DNA of 64,000 nucleotides from Tigriopus japonicus (lineage: Eukaryota; Arthropoda; Copepoda; Harpacticoida; Harpacticidae), in NCBI GenBank assembly GCA_010645155.1, contig CM021315.1, positions 1,607,053-1,671,052 on the forward strand, in the 5' to 3' direction. Both the position numbers and the translations under genes were made by a program. Below the pieces are notes generated by a model that searched no databases, had not been told where the DNA came from, and worked only from the letters and a program-made list of their open reading frames with translations. The stretch's first letter is position 1. Each line of letters begins with the position of its first letter. Of this stretch, positions 31,101 to 44,415 are shown piece by piece.

Positions 31101-33244
31101 CTTTTCAAGTACCAAAAAATAGCTAAAAACTTACCCCAAAACACAAGTTCCATCTAAGCAGTGAGAGCTTTGATTTTCAGACGTTTTCATTTTAAGAGAG
31201 CTTTTTGCTGATTTCCAAAGAATACCGTTACATATACATTGAATTCTTCTTTTCGCAAAAGAAGTTCAGTGTCTTGGAATCATTGAAAATTGTATCCTCG
31301 CGATGGATGCTTTGGTATGGTATCACTGAAATGAAACTATCAGAATCGAGAAAGCCTTTGTAGAAATACAAGAGCAACTTTTAGTTCTCTTTTGGGGCAT
31401 CTTTTACCGACAACGATTTTTGGAATGAGAGCCTACCCGGAAGAACTGGATCATTGCCCACAAACCATCTTAGTTGCCATGGAAAGACGAGGGAAAAAGG
31501 CACCCCTTTAAAGGCTCTTGGGCCAAAAAGTCAGGGACCAACCACTCGATGGTCCAAGGCGTTTTACTCCACTCCAGTCGTTTGTCAGTAACGTTTGTAG
31601 GGTTTGGACCGGGTTTCCCAACGAGGCTATGGAATTCGAATTTCTAGAGTCTTTGTCATGATGTCGGTCTTCCATCCCGACAGCCTTTTTGGACTTAACA
31701 GTTCCAACTGAATTTTTGCAAGATAATTGCATATTTGTTTGCAAAATGGCCGATTTCGTATAGATAGAATGAGCTATTTGGTTTATTTTCAGCAGTTTCG
31801 TCACCTGCAGGATAAAAAAAATCAAGAGCCCATGTTTGAAGAATTTTATCGCGTGGGGACCATTTCTTGAGAAACAAAGTTTGCAAAAATTAATTGATGT
31901 TTACCACAAGAAAGTCAAAAAGCAACTGACAACTAGTGTACTGGATCATCTTAAAATTTATTAAGACCTGTGAATTGGCTCGAGTTAGCGACTCTTCTCA
32001 TATTATACATCCCTAGTTATGGGTGGAGGATTCGCCAGAACTCCAACCTTACTTAATTCAGTGCTCCCTCGCGTCGTAACTTAGTACCCCACAGTCTTCT
32101 TTGAAGCACAGTGGTTCATCAAAGCTCGGCTACCGCAAGGAACTTGCCCAAAGGGATGGATGGGAAAGGCCGTTTGTGGGTCCTTTCCCTGACTTCGTTC
32201 CCTCTTCTCAAGCTACGACTATAAGCTTACGTACGGAGAGTGGTCGAGCTCCATGTTAAAGATTGACACACTTTACTACTGGTCCGAGCCCTAAGTAAGT
32301 GCTTTATTTATCTAGCTCCTTCCAGCTTAGCGAGATCATGCCTGAGCATAATCAGGCCATGACAACGATTCTACCAAATGTCGAGCGGAGCCTCCATCAG
32401 AAACGCTGATGGTTCAAATTTAATAAAACCCCGACATCAAGAAGATGACGTGTGTTGATAAATCGCTTATCTTGGACTTTGCAGTGAGCTCGAGTCGTCT
32501 GATCTCTTCGAGATGGGGTGCTTAACGGAAAGATAAATTCTCTTCTCGAATTGCAACGATTAATCACGAATCTGTCTTTACCGTTTTTAGGACCGACGAG
32601 AGGGAGCAAAGGGTGAAGCAGAAATGAGAGGTGTTCACCTCGTAGACCTCGCCGCCTCTCCCATCATTTACACCATCGCACCATCATTGGCGCGCTTGTA
32701 ATCTTCATAGATCTGGTGTATACTACAGGACACACATTCACCAACGTGGATGGACTCTTAGGGTGCTGAAATGTTCGAACGAACGAGTCGCTACACGTGC
32801 TCAAAGATTCGCCCAAGGAGCCAGATTTCGTTCCATTTCCGATAGACTCCATATTCGACGGCACTTTGAATGGGCCAGACCTTGTTGCGACATCCAACAG
32901 ATGGGTTCAGGTCACGAACCATTTAAGATTGAATTCGCTTTCCTCACGTCGACCTAATAAATCCCTTCATTAATTCACTGCCTCTGACATGTGCTCAATA
33001 AGGACTCCCTTCTACATGGATCATGTTGAACAGTCCAAGGCTGCTTTTGTTAGCTTCTTGCCAAGTACGGCAAGGCTGTCGTGCCAGAAGGATCTTCATA
33101 ATTTCACCCCCGTGAGACACATTATTTGACATTTTCAAGCCGATCTCGATGAGAAAAAACAAATATGTCGGGCTTTGATGACAGGTTGCCGACATAGTTA
33201 AGGGTTTGATTATACTTCAAATGGACAGTATACCATTTTTCTTT

Positions 33245-33267
33245 TCATCATCATCATCATCATCATC
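33245..33267 (+). repeat. (TCA)n microsatellite
   Basis: An uninterrupted TCA trinucleotide tract of 23 bases in noncoding DNA. Confidence 0.85.
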
Positions 33268-36200
33268 GTCATGTTCTAGGAAGATGGCGGCAGCAGCAAA
33301 ACTACGACGGCTGAGACTGAAGTGCATGTTCAAGATGGATTTCCCCATTGTTACAAGGAATTCCTTTCGTAATTATACAATGAATGGCTAGCAATCCCGC
33401 TCTTCATCCACGAAACGAAAGCCTTGTGATGAGTTCATGCATGCTGATGAATTTAGTGCCCCGCAATCTCAGCACTTCGGTCGCATTTTTCTGCGCGGAC
33501 TGCTCATCGTTTGGACCAAGACTGCACCTACGTAGGTCAAAATCGACTTGTATCATCTGAGAGGTAAAAACGGCTTTAGACTAAACTAGTGTCTCTAGAC
33601 TACACCTAAAAAACGAGAGCTCATTGTAGAAAAGACAAAAATCAAGAAAATAGTGCCAAATAAACCGTAACCCACGACTAGAGTCATCCAAAATAGTGTG
33701 AGTGAAGAGCCAAACCCGACCAGATAGACCTTTGGAGCCTCGTACCCGTTCATCACTTCAAGATGCCAAAGCGCAGCAAAAAAGCCTCTCTTCTTTTTCT
33801 TCACATTCATGAGAGGAACACTGAACTTTTGAACCCTTTCTAGCGAAATTATTTGCCCTGTCATTTCCGAAGTTCTTGACTTGTGAAGCCTGGATGACTG
33901 TCACTTCAAAGAAATAGTTGACATGAATGCTCACTTTTAGGAATTACGAATTCAACTTCATCATAAACGGGGTTATTGGGTCAAACTAGCCGCTGTCGTG
34001 CAGTATAAGTACAGTGCAGTACGCAAGATTCATTTTGCATACTCCATTCCATCACACAGGGTTCTATCAAGGTGTTTGCTTTGCTTTACTTGCACCGGGA
34101 ATCAATTTCAGCTCGCAAGTATCGGCTTCGAGGAAATTGAAACACCTTGCATTGAAGGTGCTCGAGCTTCGTGGTGGAACAGTGTTTGACACTTAACACG
34201 GACCATCGATGAGATTATTCAGCAATTGAGGCTAATCTTGACAAATATTGTAAATTCCTTTGGGCAAACAAAATTTCCCCTCACTTCTTTACGATCCAGT
34301 TGCGTTTGGGTTTGAGAACGTGAATTGCGGAATTTTCGTCCAAAACGTCCAACTGCCTTCTCATTGTGGTTCATTTTAATGCAATGTTGTTTACAAAATG
34401 TAAAATCCCTAAGATTCCCAGTCAAATCTGAATTGTTCATCTTTCAATTTTATGCGAGAAATGGTTTAAGAAAGAAGCTTTTGCGGAAACATTTCTAAAG
34501 CTAAACACATTCAAACCATTTTCCCCTAAAATGAGAGAGATCAAAGAAGAAACAGATAAACTTGAATTAAACCAACAAAAGCTTAAACATGGCTCAAAAA
34601 CCTTGGCCATTTCCCTAACTGCTTGTTGGTTTGCCAACAAGGCTCACTTTAAATTTGTCGGATGCCAAAGAAGAGAAAAGAATTTTTGCAGATTGTTGAA
34701 GTAAAAAAGAAATGCATTTGTTTTTTTCCAAACGATTGATTCTATCATCAATGTATGAAGAGAAGAAAATCTGCTCTCGTTTTTCAGCTCCTACATAGAA
34801 CGTGCCAAACTACGGTTAATAAATGAATTCAGATTGTAAGATTGTTACAAAAGGTCTTGAAACCTCAATTACACCTTTTTTTGAAGAAAGAAACACTGTT
34901 GCTCCGACTGGGCCGAGAACCTTCATTATCAAACTGGACTAGCATAAAGTTTATGCTCTAATTTGGCAAGGAAACCTCTCCCATTATAATGCAATGCTTC
35001 CACCCAAAATTGCTTTACAAGCTCAAATTGCCTGAATGGGTTGAAAGAGATAGATTGTTTGTTGCGACAATAGCCGTACGTACTACAACAAAGGAAAGAC
35101 AAGCACACACATTTTGAATAGGGAGACGGGAAATGTTGGGGACGAGCCTCACCAACCCTACCCAGCCCAACCCATCTTGACAACCACGTCCCATTTCCCC
35201 CTTGAGCATAAAAAGGATTCGTGGGATACACCAAGTTTCTGCTCAAAGCCTTCTGACCCTAGTCCATCCTCCTATCCTTACCACGCACTGACAATCATCA
35301 GCTAGCCAAATATCCAAGTCGTCTAAGAGTCAAACGTGGAACACGAACTCGTTCGTTGGATTCTTGCTCTCTGAGCCCCTCATTGCTCATGAATATTTGA
35401 TTCAGTTTTTCGACTGGGGGAGAGATGCTTTCTTCCTGAACCTGAAGTCTGGTCGGTCCAACCCTAAAAATGAACCATCTTAGGCTGAACCACTCGAGAA
35501 AATGTTTTTGCTCCTGTGGGTTCTCCAACACTAACACGGAAAGGAAATGGATTAGATGATGGATCAGGATTGGGTTCATATATCTCATCTTCATTCTGTC
35601 TGAAATGACATAATAACCACGTGTTTGTACTCAATTCCCTTGATCCGAAGGGTAGTCAAAGACAACGGATATCAACATTTGTCAAACCTGTGGCATCCAT
35701 ATGAAAAAAACCGGTCTCTATGACTTTGAGGTTCCAAACAGGATCAGCAGGCATAAGGAAGCACAGTTACTCTCTCTTGATCGTGTTTTGAGGGTGGGTG
35801 CATGGGTGAGGGCAATGATTGGCTGTTCCAATCCATTTTCTGAAGGGAAAAGTTCACTCGCTCCTTCCGTGAAAAAAACACATTCCATCAGACCAAATGG
35901 AACTCCTCTTATCGTTGATGGAAATCTTGCCGCTCTCCTCCTCCTTGATCAGTCAGTGAAGTGAGCGAACACGCGTTCCGAGCCCCATCATCCTGGTGAA
36001 TTCTCCTTCCAATTTTAGTGCTTTTTCTTCTCCATCTTCTTTTTCTTCCACCACCACTACCATCAGCACCTCTAACAACAACAAGCAAAACATCAGTGGA
36101 GAGGCTCGAACTTCCAACCACTACCTACTATCCTTGCAACGACATGGCTTGGCTGCCTGCTTCTCATGAAGAGGGAAGAAATCAACCAACCAACCAACGA

Positions 36201-39200
36201 AAGAACGGATGATGATGATGATGATGGTGATGGGAGGAAAGAGAGCCAAGGAGGGGGAATTTTTCCACTTTTTTCATTGAGGCTTTTTTCTCTCACGGGC
36301 TCATTTTGTGGCGCTTCGTCTCATTTCGGGATGGAGTTATTGACAAGACTTGATGAAAAATGGCAGATCTTTTGATCATATCTGACAAGTCTTCTTTCTA
36401 ACAAACACGTTTTCCTCACGCTAGCCACACTGACCTTGGTGCTCGTTGCACAGGTTCAGAATTAGCAATATCTAGTTGCCAAGAAGAAATAGGTTGAATG
36501 ATCTCGAACTGAAATCTTTGAAAGAATTAGGGGTTAAGGGGGTGATTAAGTAACTTCAAGGGACAAGTACGTAAACAGCTCAATGCAGGTCATTCTCAAT
36601 TGTCCTCCTCGTGTTTAAGAAGCCATTGACGTTGGAACCGTTGCCAATTAAGACCGAAAGTGCGCAATCAGTGCATATCTGAAGAGTCATTTCCCCTCTC
36701 GAGAAGTTGTGTCTCGTATTTGGAGCCATGAAAACGTGTTAGGCTGTTAACGAATGGGAGTGATATGTATCTTGAAAAAATGTCTTGCTAACGGTCTTTT
36801 AGCACTGATTTAGCCTGCTCCTTACTCAGCACACAAAAACACGCAAACTTGCTCCTACTGTGAACATCTACATTTTCAATCGCCTCTCGCGCTATATTGA
36901 TGTGTTCTCAATGAAAAAAAAAACATCACAAAGATTAACTTTTTATGAAATTGTATCTTGTTAAAAGGTAACACTTGATAACATTGAACAAGGAGGGAAT
37001 AGTCTCTCGTGGGAATGCGCTCTTGATTGGAAATTTGAAGGGTTCATAATTTCATTAAGCTTGACAGGTGATGCCAAACGAATATTTAACTTCGTCCAAG
37101 CAAATCGAATGATTAATGCAAACTTACAATTTAAAAGAATGACATAGAAACAGAAAATACCGTTAGGTCAACGGTAATTGAAGCGAGCAATCTGAGAAGT
37201 CTTTTTGCAAGAAATGTACGTCCTGTTTGTGCGTTTTTTTTGTGGAGATTGTGTCCCAAACTTGCAAGTTCCATGCAGGCTTTCCAAGCTTTCCTCCGAT
37301 TCCCATTAATTCTCAACTGCCAGCAGCCACAAATACGTACAGTATGTAATTTGCCTCAGAGATGCTAATCTGGATTCATTGAAGATCAATTCATCTTTCT
37401 TAGTCATGCTTTCAAGCTCAAATCACAGAAGAACGATCAGGGGTACCAAAGCCGATGGTCATCGAATTAAATTGGGCTGGGTTGGGGTCAGACGAGGTGG
37501 GCTGCTCAAAAACCCGAAAACGCCCAATGAGAGCACAACGGTCAGAGGAAGGAATTCGGCAGTAAATCGGCCAAATCTATTCCCGTCATGGTCTGAGAAA
37601 ACAAATCAAACATTCTGGCTCACTGTGTGCAACAAATTTTAGCAAAGATCGGGGCCGTTTTCAAATTCACAAAAGAGCAGATCTGATTCCAAGATCTGTT
37701 ACATGACACTTTAAAGAAATGCTCACAACGCGGTCGAATTGACGGTGACAACTGACAACGGTTGAGCATGAGGGTCGTCACCAAAGGAAGCACGAAATTT
37801 AATCTCATGGCGGGGCTTTAATAAAGATAATCGACCTTCATGGGCGGAAATCGTTTCAGGAGGTTCACAAGTTCACATCACAGGGGCAGAAGAACAGAGC
37901 GTCACCAAGGCGATTACTATCCATTAGCTACTATTCAGGCCACTTGTGTTACTTGTGTATCTACGTATTGCGTAGTCCTATTGCTTACTCACAAGACTAA
38001 CCTGGGGAGACGAAATGGAGTAGAATAAGAAGAAGAAGGAGGAAGAGAGGAAGGAAGTCAAGAGCCAAGTTTGATGGTCTCTCCTTTGGTTAAAAGCAAA
38101 CTTACTCGAAGTTTGATGAGGGTCCCCAAACAGAGGCAGTTACAAAAATTCAGACTTTTCAATATCCCAAAAAATGTCCAACCTAACGCGAATGGCACGT
38201 TGAGATATACACCTTCGAGTATTTATGTGCTCTATTGTATGTACATGGTATTGGCGTGTCTCCATTTGAGTTCCAGCGGCCTGACTTAATCGTTGACAAG
38301 TTCCAGAAGAGGGAATAGATGAACAGCCACTCTAATGATGGCGGATCTCTGGATGAATTGCGTTTTTATTCCTCAACTAATTTTAGGTTATCTTGGTTAT
38401 CTAACAAGACGAGCTCGGAAATTGCTTTACGGGTAAAGCGATTTTATCACCGCAAAACCAGAGGTATAACACCGAAACGAGAAAAGACGAACAACTGGCA
38501 GCCGGTACCCTTCAAACGCTATAAACCACATGAAGAAGTTTGACGGTGTCATAAACCTGAACGAAAGACACATATTTTTGTCGTTGTTTGGAACATCCTC
38601 GTCGTCATGATATGATGGGGACTTCCCATATTTCAACGGCAAATTTACAAAAGACAAAATTGAAAACCATCCCGAGAGAAAATCGCAATTCCGAGGAGAT
38701 GGATGCTATGGGTTCTAGCTTGCCATTTCTTTTGTCTTGGAAGATATTTGTTGTGCAATGGCCTCATTACCGGGGTGCACTGAGAAGAACGTGATTTTAA
38801 TTGCGAGCTACATTTTCTTGCTTGCCGTATCACGATTGCTCACTCTCACCCGAGTCGCACTTCAAATGTAGAAGAAGGCTCCTACCACACCAGCACAAAG
38901 AGCTCCAAAACAAAATCATCGACCTCGACAACAACACCAGCAGCAGCATTAGTATTACGAAAATCGAAAGGCATCTCAGTTGATGAAAATCGCACTCAGA
39001 CAAAAGCCACCGTATACAACCAATCAAGCAAGAGGGTGCTAGCTTACTTACTCACTCACTCATTCATGGTCATTCTCACAATGCCTGGTTGGGAAATGGT
39101 TGTTTGGTTGTCTGGTTGGTTGGCATAGGCTTTTGGGATCGAGCAAATCCATTAGTGGCTCGTATGAGCTCATGTGGGTGCGTGGTGGTACAAGTTTTAG

Positions 39201-41835
39201 GAGGTACATGTGACGGGGAAGGAAGCCACCTAAATCGGGAGCTGGAATAATAATATTTCACCCGGCAGGCACAGATCCCATCATTAGAACTAGAAGCTAA
39301 CCCAAAGGTGTCATTTTGATAGAGGATTTCCGCTCAGTTCAGAACTCGGGAAATCTGCTTGTCAAATCGTTATTGATTTGATACACAGACTCGACTTACA
39401 AAGCACACCAAGACCTAAGCGTATTTGTAGATCACATGCACCAATCACAACCACCGAAACGCATAAATCATTCCCAAATTCAAAACTCTACGGTTCATTT
39501 TCGGCGTCACATCTTTTTTCTCACTCCGCTTGCTTCGATCCAAGCTTCTAGGTAGCCATTACTCATTAAGCAATGCTTCGTGGCTTAATTTCAGTCATTA
39601 TTCCGGTCTTCCAGTCTGTTGTTCTTCCAGTCCGTTACTAATTACAACACCTCCCCGACTTTTTCTGTTTTCTAGCCATGATATCGTAAGTGGGACTTGA
39701 AATTGGCTGCGGCCATGCTTCTAATTGCAACCTCACTCAACTTGAATCTCAAACAATGCCGGCCAAATATTCTGAAAAAATCAAACAAGGCAATTGGTAA
39801 GAATAATCCATTGAAGTGATTTTTCATTGACAATGGACAATTCCCTAAGTAAACACATACCAAAAGAGTTACGTCCGGTTGAAGCGTTGGCAAAGTGCCT
39901 CCAGGTCTCGTCTTTAAGACCCAACCTTGGAATTGGTCGAGTGGAAGAAGTATGGACGTGAACCAGTTGGTTTCTTTTATTGTCAAACAGAGTGAGAGGT
40001 CGTTAGCTCACAAAAGCCACATTGTTAACTCATTACAATAAAACTAAATGGTCCTCCCCTGAGGCATCGAGAGGGGAACACACTCAATGACACCAGATTC
40101 CGATTAGTTAACTTCTTGTCGTGAGTATTCTTGTGACGGTAAAGTCGATCTTAACGTTTTGTCTCCGATCTCCTGAGGGCTTTTGCATTAGCAAGGACAT
40201 TGACGCAATTTTGTGGCCACCACTACATAATCTATTTCAAACCACAAGGGAGACTCTTGCATTTAAAATTTTGAGCTCCTGGCGTTCCTTCCCCTTTTTC
40301 AAGCACGATGAAATTTGAACAAGTACACAGACAGATTTCGACATGAGAATCTCAGGCAAAAGGGGTAAGAATCGCTGAAACGCAACGCCAGTGTGTGGCG
40401 GTAAGAGTTTTGGCCCTGTAATACGATCCTCTAATGTCAAATGATCTTTTCCCTTCGAGTCGTTTTCGTTTGGCCAACCTTTGATAATTGAGAATAAGCG
40501 ATGAGTGAGAAGTTGTGACGAATTAAGACAAGACGGCGTCGACCCTAGGCTGCCAGCAAAGTCGTGGAATCTCCCGGGTCCGCAAATGTTTTGCTTTTTC
40601 ACTCAATGTGCCACCTTCCCAAGCCAGATTCTGTTCTCCTAGGCAAAGATCTCATGCGTGCGATGAACGAAATGGATCGAGGATATGAGGCATGTTGTTA
40701 TTATTAGCTCAATGGATAGTATGTGGAAGCAAGCAGCTTCAAAGAATAGCAAATTACCGACTTCATCCGTGAATCTGCATTCAAGCATAAGTTGAATGGA
40801 GACTGCTTTTTCCAAGTTTACATCGAGTTATGTGTGGGTAGTTGTCTCTGGACTATTAACAGAGCATCGAAGCAGACCAAGCAGGGGGTGTCTGAGAGGG
40901 GTGAGAGCAATTTTGCTGAGACGAGAACTCCTTGGCCGCGTTCCAAATCTCATTTTGGTGTGACCTGTCAAAGTTCCTGTTAGTTCATCTTAGACTTTGG
41001 TGCTACATTCCCCTACGCACCGATGGATCTACAGTATGGAGCTCTCTCCAGGTCATCTTTGCTTTCCTCTTTGGGCTAAATTTCGGGTTGAGCACTCCTT
41101 GATCCGAAACACGCATATCTCTGGCACATTAAAGTCAACCCTCTGGCCCGAAATGTAATCCATGAACTTACTTTCCCTCTGTCGTCAATCTGAGCGGTGA
41201 CCTCGTCTCACCTCTCACGTGTACGTATGTAATCGCGAGGGGGATGACCGGAATTAAAGGGAGCTAAAATGCAACCCTTTAGGCGCTCATTTTTCTCAGA
41301 TAATCAGACATTTCCCTCAAGTCGTCGTCCATCCCTGACTTACCACAAGAACTATAAATCCTCCTCGACATTCGCTTCTCCTGCGCCTATTAGGAGGTGA
41401 ACGCTGTTTCGACTTGTTCTTGCAGAAAAGGTGAGAATGGCGAAAATTCTCGACACATATGAAAAACAAGCTTACCTTTCTCTAAACAAGGATCAAGCAT
41501 GACACATTCGTTTCCCTGGGACAATTAACGGAAAGTACCCCCTCTGGGTGGCCAAGTCCACATTTCATTCCGAAGCCCAGCTAAGTGTAAATGAGATCAT
41601 CGAGGAATCCTTCTCATCCGCCTTGCCCCATTATTCTTCTGCCGAGTGATATGGGTTTAGGAGGGAAATCAACATCTGATTTGTATTCATCGAAAACGCC
41701 AAACTAAGTCAGAACTTTCGGCGGAACTTGGTGGGGAATGAGGCTGCTGCACACGTACGTGCGTACGGACAGTAGGACTCTTCTGATGATCATTCAGACA
41801 GACAATTGCCCTCTACCTTGCACCAAAGTAGCATG

Positions 41836-41859
41836 ATCATCATCATCATCATCGTCGTC
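41836..41859 (+). repeat. (ATC)n/(GTC)n microsatellite
   Basis: Several ATC units followed by GTC units in noncoding DNA. Confidence 0.8.
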
Positions 41860-42938
41860 ACCAGCACCCCTACATTAACCAAACAATACGTATGTACGAA
41901 ATAAGTACTGCACTAAGCAGGTGAGAATGGATAACTTCTCTATTCATTTACGTGATCGATGGTAAAACTAGGGATCGCTAGATTTCTAAAATAGCGTTGA
42001 AATGGAAAGCTTTTGACATTTTTCTTTTGTGTTGAAACATTTTCGATCTCATTTGTATTCGTCCAAGTAACATAGACTTCTTGTACAAAATATCATCCGC
42101 ATTAGTAAAGCAATTTAAAAAAATGAGACGCAGGGTCCGGACAAAAATGTAGAACCAATGGTTTTTGGAAAGTGCAAAGTTTGAAAATGATTGAAAGGGG
42201 CTATCAAGTCCATAAAAAGATTTAGATATTTGACAAATAATTTTCCATTAACAGATAGAAATGTATAGGTCATACTTTATGGGCTCTGCCGCCATGTCCT
42301 GAAGTTGGTGGTACGTAAAGCTAATATTTGAAGAAAGTCTGCTCTCTCTCTCTCAATTGATTCTCACACCCAAACGTTGTTTTGAGTTAACTTGACGGCT
42401 GTCTGTTTCTTGTCCCCGTCTTCGTATTCCAATATCCTCTCTTCTCAATTGAATGGCATACCCGATTCTTATCCACTATTACAAGACTGGCTGGATGATT
42501 TTCTTTGACTTGTTCGTGTCGTTCTCCGACTCGTCCAAGCTCCCAAACTTGTTGGCCCAATACGTACTTGAAGTCTCTCTGTCTTCCCCTCTGAAGGATT
42601 TGCTGGTTGGGTGGAATGCTTGGGTTGGGCTCTGAGGAGTGGTAAGGTGGTCTTGGTCGGGGTGGTGGAGATGGTGCACACACCCAGACAACTTCTGCAG
42701 AACTTCAAGTCAAATTATGCAAAACAGAATCAGCATAAAATCCCAATCAAAGACTCACTAGGAGGCTTCAGGAAATCCTTACACCCTTCTAGAATGACTA
42801 AGACACTGAGCCAGCCAGACTCAGAGTCTCGGAGAATCGGATGGGATTGAACGAGCTCATACTGATAGCACCGTTTCATCTGTTCTCTTTCTGCCCGTGT
42901 TCGCTCCATCAGTGAGTGGCCTCTGACAGAGTCTAATG

Positions 42939-42951
42939 CAGCAGCAACAGC

Positions 42952-42983
<32 letters not shown>

Positions 42984-42984
42984 C
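42939..42984 (+). repeat. (CAG/CAA)n microsatellite
   Basis: A 46-bp trinucleotide tract begins with CAG-containing units and continues as pure CAA. No long open frame makes it coding on this reading. Confidence 0.88.
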
Positions 42985-44396
42985 TAAGTAGTTGGTGGTA
43001 GTGATTCGACTACTCGATCGATCGTGCCCAGATCCATTCCGTGGATTCGTATAAGGCTAAAGGGTGTGCAACTAAATGGATGAGTGGGTGGCTTGATGGA
43101 TATAGGTTTCGAAGTAGATTCAGCCCGGCCTAAGCACAGCAACAGTTCGAACCTCCGCCCTAGGGGCATCATTCTGGTCTTTGGCTCCGCCGAGTGGATG
43201 AAATTAAAATGCCTCCAGTTCAAACATGGTTACCAATTAGTCCATCAGGTCGTCGAATGAGACAACGTTCTCATAGAATATTTAGATCTGAATGAATGAA
43301 CGAACGTATATCTGGTGGAGAATAAAAAGATTTAGTCTACCAAATTGCTTTGTAGGTTGCCCAATTGGATGTTGGTTCTCTTTGAAGAGAGCATATTCCC
43401 GTCCTACCCGACTCACTTGATTGACATTATATGTATGAAATAGACGCAACGCCCAAGTCAGAAGGTAAGTTCGGAGTAAGCATGTACCCCTAGTTCAACC
43501 AGGAAGGATGCTAACGAGACTGGAAAATTGGATTTAAAATAGAGATTACGGGACGCTAAGAAAATGGAGGTAATCTCGTTTTATTGTCATGACTAGGGGG
43601 GAAAGTTGGGAGCCCTCCCATGGAACTTACATAAAGTCGTCTCGAGCAATCTCCCCCGGCAGTTTGAAATTACAATCATTGGGATGTGCCAAGCACGGGA
43701 GAATATCGAATATTAGTCGTATCCGCGCTCAACGACATGAGGACGATTTCATTCATAGACCCTCACCGAAAAGCTACATTTGTTTGCTTGCTCTCAAATC
43801 AGTTTTTTTCGGCTAGCTAGAGGCTTGAATAAACAGTTGATCCATTTTTCTTCCCCTCGTAATTCCAACTTCATCAGGTTTTGAATTGAAAACGTCATTT
43901 CCATGACAAGTATTGTTAGAGATTTGTTCTTCCTTCGATTCATTTGCTCGAATCTTTGTCAATGGGAAAACCACGCCTTAATTCCAGTCTCGGTCGATTC
44001 GATATGCAGATGTGACATCAACAAGGATGACTTTGATCTGCACTTCCACGGAAATAATGATTGCCGATGTGCCTATTTCATTGATCAATTACACCACGAT
44101 ATTTGGTTCAGATGTGTGCGGATTTCCAGTCCAAAAACCTCATTCCATATCTGAAGAGGGGCTCCCACTTCTCCCCACCATAAACTCGTGCATTTTCTTG
44201 GCACTATCTACTACCATGCTACAACATAGCAACAATGGGTTGGTGGGTTTTTCTTTTTTTCACTCTTTCGTTTTCTCTCCCCTTTCCGTCGCCAAATTGC
44301 TTAATGGATAGATGGGGAGCTTTTTCGTCTTATTCGTTCCAAAACTATCGAGGACCACCTCTCTCTTCACAACAATAAGATGAAAAGACCTCTCTT

Positions 44397-44415
44397 TCTC
44401 TCTCTCTCTCTCTCT
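44397..44415 (+). repeat. (TC)n microsatellite
   Basis: An uninterrupted TC dinucleotide tract of 19 bases, flanked by further CT-rich sequence. Confidence 0.85.
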